A DNA stretch of 37,245 nt, taken from NCBI GenBank assembly GCA_022796855.1, contig JAAWJM010000020.1:1-37245 (forward strand). The letters run 5' to 3'. This DNA comes from Clostridia bacterium (GTDB lineage: Bacteria; Bacillota; Clostridia; TANB77; CAG-508). Positions within the stretch are counted from its first letter, which is position 1; each line of letters begins with the position of its first letter. Position numbers and translations under genes: made by a program. The notes beneath the pieces are model-generated. The model ran no database searches, was not told where the DNA came from, and saw nothing but the letters and a program-made list of their open reading frames with translations. Below are positions 1 through 7,267 of this stretch, piece after piece.

Positions 1-50
1 TTCTATTGCTGTAATAAAAATGCCTTTCCTAAAGTACGATTTCAAGTTTT

Positions 51-75
51 AAAAAAATAAGTGTTTTATGCACTT
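51..75 (-). terminator. Rho-independent terminator of the recombinase gene
   Basis: On the minus strand a short stem (AAGTG at 75-71 with CACTT at 63-59, 7-base loop) is followed by A and a run of seven T. The stem overlaps the last codons and stop of the recombinase gene. Confidence 0.55.
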
Positions 76-2099
76 TTTCTTTGTTTTTCATCTTCTTTTT
101 GTTTCTTTTTAGCTTGGTATATTTCTTTTTTCTTAATATACCATTCTCTTTTTAATATTTCCCTTCCCTTTTCTTTGCAATCATTACAATATTTCTGACT
201 AGAACTATTTGGCTTATAAGTCTTGCCACATAATATACAAATTCTTTCTCTGTAACCTTTATTTCCACCTTGTGCTTGTATTTTCTCTCTATAATGTTTT
301 CTGTGTCTTATTCTTCTGCCCTCATCTCTACATTCAATACAAAATTTTTGCCTTGATGTTGTAGGTGTATATTTCTTTCCACATATTTGACAGGTTCTAT
401 CTTCATATCTGGTTTTATAAACAGTATTTTCAAATGTTATCGTAGTTGGCTCTAAACAACCTATATATCTGTAACTAATTTCAATTTTTTGTATTTTTTC
501 TTTTTTGCCCTTATCATTTATAAGAATTTCACTAGGATATACTATAATTCTATCAATTAAATTTGTTATTGTACTTTGTGTTAGTTCGCTAGTTCCAGTT
601 TCTTTAAATTCAGTTAGCAATTTAGTAAAATTTATTGCATTTTTATTACTTCTATTTACTTTTTCTATTTCTTCTATTATTCCTTTTAGTTTTTCTTTTA
701 TTTCAAGCTGTTCTTTCTCATATTTATTAGAAATCATAATAAAAGTATCTTCTGTTATTCTTTTCAAAACTTTATCTTCATAACTAGATGTGATTACCAT
801 ATTTAACTCATTCAATCTATCCTCTAATCTTCTCTTTTCATTTTCATAAGTTTTTGTATTTTGACTTGTCATTTCTTCAAGTTTTTGCTCTAAAATAGAA
901 TAATTTTCTTTATTGTCGCAAAAAGCATTAGCATATTTATTTATATCATCTAAAACGATTTTATATAGTTTTTCTGCTCTTATACAAATATTTTTACATT
1001 CTTTTGTTCTATGAGGACAAGTAGTATCACAATAATATTTTCTATTTTCAATACTTACTGAATCTCCTCTGCTATATATCTTTTTACAAAACATATTTCT
1101 ACCATCTGGACATCTTATCATTCTACTAAAAATATTCTTATATCGTTCTCCCTCTAATGTATTCTTATATAATATTTTGTTTTTTTCTCTTATTCTTTGT
1201 GCTTTATCAAATAATTCTTTACTTATAATAGGCTCGTGCATATTTTCAATAATAGTCCATTGTTCTTTTGGTACTTTTACTATTTTCTTTATTTTGGGAG
1301 ACAATTTTTTTGTTTTATTTCCAACTACTGCACCTATATATACTTGATTAGATATAATATCTAATATCGTTTTATTATGCCAATAATAATAGTTTTTATT
1401 TCGCTTTTGTACTTTTCTTACTAACCCTTTTTGTAACCAATATTCCGTTGGTCTTAATATCTTTTTATCTTCTAAATATTTTGTAATATAACGTGTTCCT
1501 TTTCCTTGTGAATACATTTCAAATATTTCTTTAATAACTGGTGCTGTTTCTTCATCTATTATTAAATGATTATGATTTTGTGGGTCTTTTAAATATCCAT
1601 ACGGTGCTGTTGTTGCCATATATTTTCCGTCTTTTGCTCTTGCTTTTCTTGCACTACTTACTTTTACTGATATATCTTTTACATACATTTCATTCAAAAT
1701 ATTCTTAAATGGTGTTATATCCATTGAAGAATTGCTTATTGTGTCTACTCCGTCATTTACTGCAATATATCTTACTTGATGTTCTGGAAAATATATCTCT
1801 AAATAATAACCACAGTCTAAATAGTTTCTTCCTAATCTTGATAAATCTTTTGTAACAACACAATCTATTTCCTTATTTTCAATATCTTGTATCATTCTTT
1901 TAAAATCTGGTCTTTCAAAATTACCACCTGAAAAGCCATCATCTGCATATATTTTTGTTATCTGCCACCCTTTTTTAGTAACAAAATCTGTTAGTATTTT
2001 CTTTTGTGTATCAATACTTACACTTTCCTCATTATTTCCATCATCTATTGATAATCTTGTATAAATACCTACTCTATAATTTTCTTTATCTACAAGCAT
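66..2099 (-). CDS. Large serine recombinase with two extra C-terminal zinc fingers
   Basis: Site-specific integrase/excisionase of the large serine recombinase family (TnpX/TndX-like), expected to integrate and excise the element. The N-terminal resolvase domain starts with YTRLS, Ser17 being the predicted nucleophile, and contains the GFSGG and TKDLSRLGRNY motifs. A recombinase domain follows (about residues 160-280), then a Cys-rich zinc ribbon (about 335-390), then a long charged coiled coil (about 400-500). After about residue 590 there are two tandem CxxC...CxxC modules (CQICGKKY...FCIEC and CILCGKTY...YCNDC) and a basic tail, not a usual part of the family. At 677 residues it is on the long side. 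The start is supported by AAAGGAGGG 8 bases before ATG. Its position at the element end is typical. Attachment specificity cannot be read from the sequence. Confidence 0.95.
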   Translation of the reverse strand: MLVDKENYRVGIYTRLSIDDGNNEESVSIDTQKKILTDFVTKKGWQITKIYADDGFSGGNFERPDFKRMIQDIENKEIDCVVTKDLSRLGRNYLDCGYYLEIYFPEHQVRYIAVNDGVDTISNSSMDITPFKNILNEMYVKDISVKVSSARKARAKDGKYMATTAPYGYLKDPQNHNHLIIDEETAPVIKEIFEMYSQGKGTRYITKYLEDKKILRPTEYWLQKGLVRKVQKRNKNYYYWHNKTILDIISNQVYIGAVVGNKTKKLSPKIKKIVKVPKEQWTIIENMHEPIISKELFDKAQRIREKNKILYKNTLEGERYKNIFSRMIRCPDGRNMFCKKIYSRGDSVSIENRKYYCDTTCPHRTKECKNICIRAEKLYKIVLDDINKYANAFCDNKENYSILEQKLEEMTSQNTKTYENEKRRLEDRLNELNMVITSSYEDKVLKRITEDTFIMISNKYEKEQLEIKEKLKGIIEEIEKVNRSNKNAINFTKLLTEFKETGTSELTQSTITNLIDRIIVYPSEILINDKGKKEKIQKIEISYRYIGCLEPTTITFENTVYKTRYEDRTCQICGKKYTPTTSRQKFCIECRDEGRRIRHRKHYREKIQAQGGNKGYRERICILCGKTYKPNSSSQKYCNDCKEKGREILKREWYIKKKEIYQAKKKQKEDEKQRKSA

Positions 2100-2158
2100 A
2101 CTCTTTGCCCTCCTTTCATTCCATTATATTTAAAATTGTTATAATCTCAATTATGCAA

Positions 2159-2323
2159 TTATTTCTTAAATTCTTCTGGGTGTTCTTCAATATATTTCTT
2201 TCTTTTCCTTTCAATTTCTTCCATTACTATTGGTAATATTGCTTGAATAGGAGTAATTTCGTTTGTATATTTTCGTTCAACAATGATTTTTTCTACTACT
2301 TTGTTATCTTCTTTTTTAGCCAT
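2159..2323 (-). CDS. Small hypothetical protein preceding the recombinase gene
   Basis: A 54-residue, highly charged protein starting MAKKEDNKVV and ending EEHPEEFKK. The internal ATG at 2323 is preferred to one 30 bases upstream because a GAGGAGGGG ribosome-binding sequence lies 5 bases before it. It lies 59 bases upstream of the recombinase gene on the same strand and is probably co-transcribed with it. Small genes in this place are common in serine-recombinase elements, but I cannot assign a function. The central ITPIQAILPIVMEEI segment looks like an amphipathic helix. Confidence 0.65.
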   Translation of the reverse strand: MAKKEDNKVVEKIIVERKYTNEITPIQAILPIVMEEIERKRKKYIEEHPEEFKK

Positions 2324-2353
2324 TATTACCCCTCCTCTCTTGTTTTTAGGCAT

Positions 2354-2388
2354 AAAAAAAGAGAGATACTAATTTTCTTAATATCTCT
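2354..2388 (-). terminator. Rho-independent terminator after the paralogous gene pair
   Basis: On the minus strand AGAGATA (2388-2382) pairs with TATCTCT (2368-2362), followed by C and seven T. It separates the two unknown paralogs upstream from the small gene and recombinase downstream, so the recombinase is probably expressed from its own promoter. Confidence 0.7.
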
Positions 2389-2421
2389 GTCAATTTATTC
2401 TCTTTTATAAAGTTCTATTTC

Positions 2422-3063
2422 CTATAATAAACTATTATCTTTAAGTCCTAATTTAAAAGTTTCTATAAATTCAATATCTTGCATATCATCAGCTAGTTTT
2501 AAATATTCACTTAATGCTTTTACTTCTTTTTTAGTAAAGTTTACCATTTCGTTTCTTTCTATAAATTCCTTTATATTTGGGTATTCTTCTTTTATTTTAC
2601 TCATTTTGTTTACTATCTCTTTGTATTTTTTTATCTTCCATAGATTTGCACCTAACATTTCTTTTATAAAGCACATACTCTTGTAAATTAAAGTATCTTC
2701 TAAATTTTCAATATTATCATCTACGAATTTTCTTTTATTATCTGCTATTTCTTTTTTTAGATATATTCTATCTAAAAAGCCTAATTTATAATACTGTTTA
2801 TTCCAAAAACTACTTTCTCCAGACATAGCACCCTCAAACCTATCTAATTTTAACCAGAGTTCTTTTTGTTTTTTCTTATCTTTTACTAACTCATACATTA
2901 AGTTTTCTAGTTCTTTTTTTGATTTTTCAACTTCTGTCATTTCTTCTGTTTTTCCATACATACGAATATATAAACATTGTAGTCCATCTCCTCTTGTTTC
3001 GTATATATCATTTAAAATTTGATTTTCAAATAACTCATTTACTGTATATTCTCTCTTTTCCAT
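2422..3063 (-). CDS. Hypothetical protein, paralog of the next gene upstream
   Basis: A 213-residue, mostly helical, lysine/glutamate-rich protein without signal peptide or membrane segment. It aligns with the 206-residue product of 3075-3695: both start with an 'ILxDxYxxRxG' segment, then an 'YGxxEE' segment, then a region of the pattern LxxFExxAMGxxxFWxKxYYKxGFxDxIxLxKxI, then a C-terminal helical part. The middle pattern (helix, then GF-x-D/L-hydrophobic) recalls small DUF6809-like proteins of Firmicutes, but this is only a resemblance by eye. A GGAGGG sequence precedes the ATG; the gene begins 11 bases after its paralog ends, so the two form an operon and arose by tandem duplication. Function unknown. 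Confidence 0.8.
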   Translation of the reverse strand: MEKREYTVNELFENQILNDIYETRGDGLQCLYIRMYGKTEEMTEVEKSKKELENLMYELVKDKKKQKELWLKLDRFEGAMSGESSFWNKQYYKLGFLDRIYLKKEIADNKRKFVDDNIENLEDTLIYKSMCFIKEMLGANLWKIKKYKEIVNKMSKIKEEYPNIKEFIERNEMVNFTKKEVKALSEYLKLADDMQDIEFIETFKLGLKDNSLL

Positions 3064-3074
3064 TTTCTACCCTC

Positions 3075-3695
3075 CTACAATGATTTTCCTGTTTTCACAC
3101 CAATTTTAAACATTTCTTCTGACTCTAACATATTTCTTAAATCATATAATTCTTTTATTTCTAAAATTGCTTTCATTTCTTCTTGTGTAAATTCTGCAAT
3201 TTTATTATTATCGTAGAAATTCATTACTTTTGGGTATTTTTCTTTTATCTCTGCTAGTCTTTTACTTGCTTTTATATACTCATTATTTGCTTTTAAGTTA
3301 TTATATTTCTGTTGGTCTATATAGTCCCATATATCATCTACACTATTATAAATATTATCTTCATTATTAGAATTATTACTTGCAATTTTTTCTTCTTTTA
3401 TCTGTTTATTTAAAGATATTGCGTCTATAAAACCTGTTTTGTAATATGGCTTATACCAAAAACACATCTGTCCCATTGCATATAACTCAAATTGATTTAT
3501 TTTTTCATATAACTTTTGCATATCTTCTTCGTTTTTAATAAATTTCTTCATAAAATTTATCAAATCATCTTCTACATTATTTGCTTTCTTATCTTCTTCT
3601 GGCTCTCCATATTTTGCTATATAACTCTTTTCTACTTCCCCCTCTCTTATATCATATAAATCATCAAGTATTTTATTGTTGCATTCTATTTCCAT
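3075..3695 (-). CDS. Hypothetical protein, first gene of the tandem paralog pair
   Basis: A 206-residue, charged, helix-rich protein, clearly homologous to the gene that follows it (shared AMGQMCFWYKPYYKTGF-type block near residues 80-100). It carries an additional Asn-rich insertion in the middle. AAGGAGGG lies 7 bases before the ATG. It is the first gene of a two-gene operon transcribed from a good promoter (TTGACT, 17-base spacer, TACAAT) at 3756-3728 and is divergent from the HTH gene at 3819. That layout suggests control by the HTH protein. No function can be assigned. Confidence 0.8.
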   Translation of the reverse strand: MEIECNNKILDDLYDIREGEVEKSYIAKYGEPEEDKKANNVEDDLINFMKKFIKNEEDMQKLYEKINQFELYAMGQMCFWYKPYYKTGFIDAISLNKQIKEEKIASNNSNNEDNIYNSVDDIWDYIDQQKYNNLKANNEYIKASKRLAEIKEKYPKVMNFYDNNKIAEFTQEEMKAILEIKELYDLRNMLESEEMFKIGVKTGKSL

Positions 3696-3720
3696 ACATT
3701 TTCCCTCCTTATTACCATTC

Positions 3721-3786
3721 TGTCGGTATTGTATATGTTTTATTTTTACAAGTCAACAATGTGTCGGTAATATTTAAGGGTATAAT
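3721..3786. promoter_or_regulatory. Divergent promoter region with two TGTCGGTA direct repeats
   Basis: For the minus strand there is a near-consensus sigma-A promoter: TTGACT (3756-3751), 17-base spacer, TACAAT (3733-3728). For the plus strand, TATAAT at 3781-3786 lies 32 bases before the HTH start, with a weak -35. The repeats TGTCGGTATT (3721-3730) and TGTCGGTAAT (3762-3771) are 41 bp apart, about four helical turns. One overlaps the minus -10 and start site, the other lies upstream of its -35 and close to the plus promoter. This is the expected form of an operator for the divergently encoded HTH protein (inference). Confidence 0.6.
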
Positions 3787-3818
3787 TTGTTATACTAATT
3801 TTGAAAGGAGAATTTGCT

Positions 3819-4055
3819 ATGGACTTACAACAAGCTGTTAAATCACGAATAATATATCTATGCAAAAAGAAAGACATTTCTATCAACAAACTTGCTACTT
3901 TGTCTGGGATGAATCAATCAACAGTTAACAGTTTAGTTGATGGTACAAGTCAAAATCCTAAATTACTTACAATTATTCGTATATGCTTTGGTTTTGACAT
4001 TACTTTAAAAGAATTTTTTGATGACCCAATTTTCAATGATATAGATGATGACTAA
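3819..4055 (+). CDS. XRE/Cro-type HTH transcriptional regulator
   Basis: A 78-residue protein that is essentially one helix-turn-helix domain: MDLQQAVKSRIIYLCKKKDI, then an INKLATLSGMNQSTVNSLV recognition segment and an acidic tail (DDPIFNDIDDD). GAAAGGAG lies 8 bases before the ATG at 3819; a TTG 18 bases upstream is in frame but lacks such support. It is the only clear plus-strand gene in the window and is divergent from the paralog pair at 2422-3695. Direct repeats lie between the two units. Likely role: repressor of its own and the divergent promoter, acting as the element's small regulator. The targets are inferred from position, not shown. Confidence 0.88.
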   Translation: MDLQQAVKSRIIYLCKKKDISINKLATLSGMNQSTVNSLVDGTSQNPKLLTIIRICFGFDITLKEFFDDPIFNDIDDD

Positions 4056-4083
4056 CATTTTTATATGCTAGTCTTATTTTTTT
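4050..4083 (+). terminator. Terminator of the HTH regulator gene
   Basis: GACTAACAT (4050-4058) pairs with ATGCTAGTC (4065-4073) with one mismatch, followed by TTATTTTTTT. It overlaps the last codons of the HTH gene and separates it from the convergent parB-like gene. Confidence 0.65.
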
Positions 4084-4906
4084 ATCTTCCTAAATCTCTA
4101 TTCTTCCACCTTTGCATATATTGTTTTAGTAATTTTTCAATGGTATCTTCCATTTGTTTTGTACTATAACCTTTTGGAAAATACCCTTTTAATTTTTCCA
4201 CTTTAAATTTTATTTGTTCTTTTTGATTTGGCTTTTGCTCTGTCATTATATTGAATATCGTGTCCATATCCAATTTATTTTGTTTGCTTAATTCTCTCAT
4301 TCTTATTGCTTGTGGGTATGATGGTGTGCAATCTTCACTTTCTATTGTTTCTAATAAGTCCTTTTGTTCTTGCTTTTTTAAATATGATATTTCTACTGCT
4401 GGGGACATTGCCATTTTATTTTCATCAACTAACTTTAATAACTCTGGTGTTAGTTCTGTTAGCCTTACATATCTTTGAACTTGTCTGCCACTCATATTAT
4501 CAGTTATATTTTCTCGTGTCCACTTCTGGACATCTTGTCCAGAAGTTTTACCTTGATGTCTTTCTGCGTCTAGTTTCATTTTAAAAGCAAATGCTTTTTC
4601 ACTTGGTAATATATCTTGTCTTTGCAAATTACTATCAACAACAGTTATAACTGCTAGGTTTTTGTCCATATCACGAATTAAGACAGGAACTTGCTTTATT
4701 CCTGCCTTTTCACAAGCATATTTTCTTCTATGCCCACTTATAATTTCATACCCTCCTTTATCTCTTTTTCGTACAATTAAGGGTTCTATAATTCCATATT
4801 TCTTTATACTATCTATTAAGTCTTGCATTTCTTCATTATCTTTTACTTTATATGGATTATCTTTAAACTCGTATAAATCATTTATACTTACAATTTTTTC
4901 ACTCAA
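4082..4906 (-). CDS. ParB/Spo0J-like protein in the relaxase operon
   Basis: ParB-family nuclease/CTPase-fold protein of 274 residues. The N-terminal domain shows LIDSIKKYGIIEPLIVR and the family motif GGYEIISGHRRKYACEKAG (about residues 50-70). A central HTH (about 130-165, with GRQVQRYVRLTEL) follows, then a helical C-terminus. TTG is the start: GGAGGT lies 8 bases upstream and is formed by the last codons of the relaxase gene, so the two genes are translationally linked. It is a paralog of the parB at 20221-21189 (same order of motifs, including the LPSEKAFAFKMK segment). It has no ParA partner here and travels with mobC and the relaxase, so it may serve transfer or regulation more than segregation (inference). 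Confidence 0.9.
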   Translation of the reverse strand: MSEKIVSINDLYEFKDNPYKVKDNEEMQDLIDSIKKYGIIEPLIVRKRDKGGYEIISGHRRKYACEKAGIKQVPVLIRDMDKNLAVITVVDSNLQRQDILPSEKAFAFKMKLDAERHQGKTSGQDVQKWTRENITDNMSGRQVQRYVRLTELTPELLKLVDENKMAMSPAVEISYLKKQEQKDLLETIESEDCTPSYPQAIRMRELSKQNKLDMDTIFNIMTEQKPNQKEQIKFKVEKLKGYFPKGYSTKQMEDTIEKLLKQYMQRWKNRDLGR

Positions 4907-4908
4907 TT

Positions 4909-6288
4909 TTATCTACCTCCTCTATCTCTATATTTATTTTTTTCTTTGTTCTGTGTTAGTTCTTCATTTCTGGTTTGTTTTTCTATTTGCACTATTTCTT
5001 TGATTTTAGGGACATCTTCTATAATTTGATTAGCTGTTTTTAGATATTTTCTATATCTTGTTAGTAAAGTAGTACAATCATCTCTTTTTTGTTTGTATTC
5101 TGCTATTTGCTTTTCATCTTTGCAATTTCTTAACTTATTTCTGTATTTTTGCCTTACTTGTGTTATCTCTGCAATATCTTTTTCAGTTTGTGAAATATAA
5201 CTTTTTACATCTTCAATAGTGTTTAATTTTTCCTTTACAATTAACCTTGTTTGATTTGAATATCTTTCCATTTGCCTAACTGCTCGTTTCATTTCTGGAG
5301 ATAATGGTTTATAGTGTGGTTTTTCTTTCGGTAATAGTCCCATAAAATAAAAGAGAGCTAAAAAAAGCACTTCTATTCCAGACATTTTGCTTATGCTTTT
5401 AAAACTCCCTTTATATTTATGAACTTTGTATCTTTTATATTTTCTTTTTGGTTTTACTAATTTGTAGTATTCTTCTTGCACATAACAAGGGTTATTGAAT
5501 ACTCTTTCAGCAATATTTCTAGGTGTATATTGTTCCCCTAACTGATACATTCTTGTTGCTTTTTTATCATTTATTGAACGAATCGTTGCATATTTTCGGT
5601 TTGGATCATCATTGATAATATAACCTTTCTTATACATTGCCTTTTTAAATTGTGCATAACTTACACATATTTCTAGTGTTTCATCTATTGCTTTTCTCAT
5701 TAGATTATACTTTGTTGGCTCTCCTCTTTTTTCTGCAAAATATATATTTCTTGGTGTTCTTCCTTTTGGATTTTTTATAACTGTTAGATTATTTTCAGCA
5801 CATAATTCATCTGATAGACCTCTAAAACGATAATATGCTCCTTTGTTACAATTAAACTTTTTGCCAGTAAACATATTAACGCTGCACACTACAAAATGAT
5901 TATGATATGTGCCAGTATTAAAGTGTGTTGCTACTATTACTTGATGTTCTCTCCACATTTTCCTTGCTAGTTCTACTCCAATTTTATGTGCTTGTTCTGG
6001 AGATACTTCGCCAGTTTTAAAACTTTGATATGCGTGATATGCTACATTTCCATCTTGTTTATCATATTTTTTTTGTATATAACTCATTTCTTCAAATGCT
6101 GTTTCTCTATTACAATTTACACCAGTTACATACATAGTTTTTTCATTTTCATCAAAGGTTTTATCTTTATTTTCTGCATATAATAATACTTGTTTTAAGT
6201 CTGCAAAAATTGTTTTTTCTGGGTTACTTGCATAGTCAACTACTCGTGATAAACTATCTTTAATTGCCCATATTTTTGTCGTTGCCAC
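4909..6288 (-). CDS. MOBP-type relaxase (mobilization nuclease)
   Basis: DNA-nicking relaxase expected to cut oriT and lead the strand into a recipient cell. The N-terminal relaxase domain (about residues 1-250) contains the metal-binding histidine cluster in THFNTGTYHNHFVV (His122, His129, His131). The C-terminal 150 residues are a coiled coil, with a short hydrophobic patch around residues 310-325 (IEVLFLALFYFMGLL). I prefer the GTG at 6288 (protein VATTKIW...) because GGAG lies 9 bases upstream; an ATG at 6303 has no ribosome-binding site. The gene overlaps mobC by 29 bases and is followed by parB, forming a mobC-relaxase-parB operon. The family matches Tn1549-like elements. The catalytic tyrosine cannot be assigned with certainty; Tyr19 is a candidate. 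Confidence 0.9.
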   Translation of the reverse strand: MATTKIWAIKDSLSRVVDYASNPEKTIFADLKQVLLYAENKDKTFDENEKTMYVTGVNCNRETAFEEMSYIQKKYDKQDGNVAYHAYQSFKTGEVSPEQAHKIGVELARKMWREHQVIVATHFNTGTYHNHFVVCSVNMFTGKKFNCNKGAYYRFRGLSDELCAENNLTVIKNPKGRTPRNIYFAEKRGEPTKYNLMRKAIDETLEICVSYAQFKKAMYKKGYIINDDPNRKYATIRSINDKKATRMYQLGEQYTPRNIAERVFNNPCYVQEEYYKLVKPKRKYKRYKVHKYKGSFKSISKMSGIEVLFLALFYFMGLLPKEKPHYKPLSPEMKRAVRQMERYSNQTRLIVKEKLNTIEDVKSYISQTEKDIAEITQVRQKYRNKLRNCKDEKQIAEYKQKRDDCTTLLTRYRKYLKTANQIIEDVPKIKEIVQIEKQTRNEELTQNKEKNKYRDRGGR

Positions 6289-6583
6289 CCTCATCATCTC
6301 CATTATTTTTTGAATAATAAATGTCTAAAAATTTCTTTTCAATTATCTCTAAACATTGTATAATTTTTTCTTTTTCTAACCTATTAACATTACTTTTTAC
6401 TTTGCAAATATCAATATAAATTTTATAAAATTCTTTATCTGGTATTGGGTAAATTTCTTTTTTTAGTCCAACTTTTCTTAAATATGCTGATAAATTTGTA
6501 CCACTATTTTTTGCATTTCTTTCTAATTTTTTCTTTTCATTTTCACTTACTCTTAAATGAATTTCTACTTTTTTATTTTTCAA
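6260..6583 (-). CDS. mobC: MobC-like relaxosome accessory protein
   Basis: A 107-residue protein with an N-terminal ribbon-helix-helix (VEIHLRVSENEKKKLERNAK, then SAYLRKVGL) followed by a helix rich in charged residues. This is the shape of MobC proteins, which bind oriT and help the relaxase open the DNA. The start is TTG at 6583, with AAAGGAAGTG 7 bases upstream. It is the first gene of the mobC-relaxase-parB unit and lies immediately downstream of the oriT-like sequence. The C-terminal DDEGGNDKN stretch overlaps the relaxase start region. Assignment rests on the motif and context. Confidence 0.85.
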   Translation of the reverse strand: MKNKKVEIHLRVSENEKKKLERNAKNSGTNLSAYLRKVGLKKEIYPIPDKEFYKIYIDICKVKSNVNRLEKEKIIQCLEIIEKKFLDIYYSKNNGDDEGGNDKNMGN

Positions 6584-6613
6584 AATAATTCACTTCCTTT
6601 CAACTTTTCTAGC

Positions 6614-6710
6614 TGGGGTTATAGGGGTGCAAAACCCCTTTCAACGAATGTTGTCGGTTTTGGGTGCGACACAAAACCTATGCTCGCTACACTGATAGAT
6701 AAATCTATCA
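6614..6710. other. Putative origin of transfer (oriT)
   Basis: This G+C-richer patch in A+T-rich DNA sits just upstream of mobC. It holds three inverted repeats: AGGGGT-gcaaa-ACCCCT (6623-6639), GGTTTTG (6656-6662) with CAAAACC (6672-6678) around a GGTGCGACA loop, and TGATAGAT-aa-ATCTATCA (6693-6710). A cluster of inverted repeats next to mobC and a relaxase gene is the standard layout of oriT in mobilizable elements. The nick site cannot be read without a characterised relative. Confidence 0.7.
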
Positions 6711-6777
6711 ATGCAGATTTTAACTTGCTTATTTCTTATTGTTTTTTACTCTAAAATTTTCTATTTTTTATAACAGT

Positions 6778-6815
6778 GATGACAACAATGACAATGATGA
6801 CATTGATTTTGATAT
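6778..6815 (+). repeat. Inverted partial copy of the repA 3' end
   Basis: The plus strand here reads as a GAT/GAC/AAT/AAC-rich stretch that matches the minus strand at 7295-7333, the D/N-rich end of the RepA-like gene. Eighteen bases are identical (6781-6798 and, inverted, 7304-7321). The two copies flank the DUF6075-like gene. Confidence 0.6.
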
Positions 6816-6837
6816 AGCACTCTTGTCATAAAAAATT

Positions 6838-7257
6838 TTATAGCCCTCTATCATAATTTTTATTTTGTTCTTTTGTATATTCTGGGTATCTTATTTTAAT
6901 TCCCTCATAGAAATATGGTGCATAACTACAACAAAATATTTCACTCACATTATATTTCTCGGAAACTTTTTCATTTTCAATATCTTTTTCACTATCATAA
7001 TTACATCTGTTCCATAAACTAAATGCCATTCTTGTTACTTTTTCACTCGTACTTGTTTGATATGCTCCATTGATTGAATCAATGTTTATCTCTCCTGTTC
7101 TTAAATTAAATATTTTATTAAAATTATCTCTTGTTGTTTCGCATATTCCTAATGTATAAACTATTGCTTTATAATACACATCTGTTTTTCCCATTATTTG
7201 CATTTCCTTATATTTTTCATTCCAAAATTCTCTATGCTTACTATCTATAAATTTCAT
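6838..7257 (-). CDS. DUF6075-like conserved hypothetical protein
   Basis: A 139-residue soluble protein. The block GKTDVYYKAIVYTLGICETT, the later TSTSEKVTRMAFSLWNRC segment and the C-terminal SEIFCCSYAPYFYEGIKIRYP match what I recall of the DUF6075 family, found on Firmicutes mobile elements and of unknown function. The start at 7257 is chosen for AAGGAGGAG three bases upstream; a longer open frame to 7341 only overlaps repA. It lies 10 bases after repA and is probably co-transcribed. Aromatic and cysteine residues are unusually frequent, but no known catalytic motif is seen. Confidence 0.82.
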   Translation of the reverse strand: MKFIDSKHREFWNEKYKEMQIMGKTDVYYKAIVYTLGICETTRDNFNKIFNLRTGEINIDSINGAYQTSTSEKVTRMAFSLWNRCNYDSEKDIENEKVSEKYNVSEIFCCSYAPYFYEGIKIRYPEYTKEQNKNYDRGL

Positions 7258-7267
7258 AAACTCCTCC

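Noticed and set aside
1..50. Minus-strand frame reading KGIFITAIE at the left edge
   Set aside because: Too short, no start codon with ribosome-binding site and cut by the edge. It recalls the start of a P-loop kinase but cannot be supported.
3801..3818. TTG start for the HTH gene, six codons earlier
   Set aside because: The GAAAGGAG that would serve the ATG at 3819 lies inside this extension, so the extension is not the start.
6557..6754. Plus-strand 65-codon frame across the oriT region
   Set aside because: It covers inverted repeats and the mobC start region, has no ribosome-binding site and no recognisable protein features.
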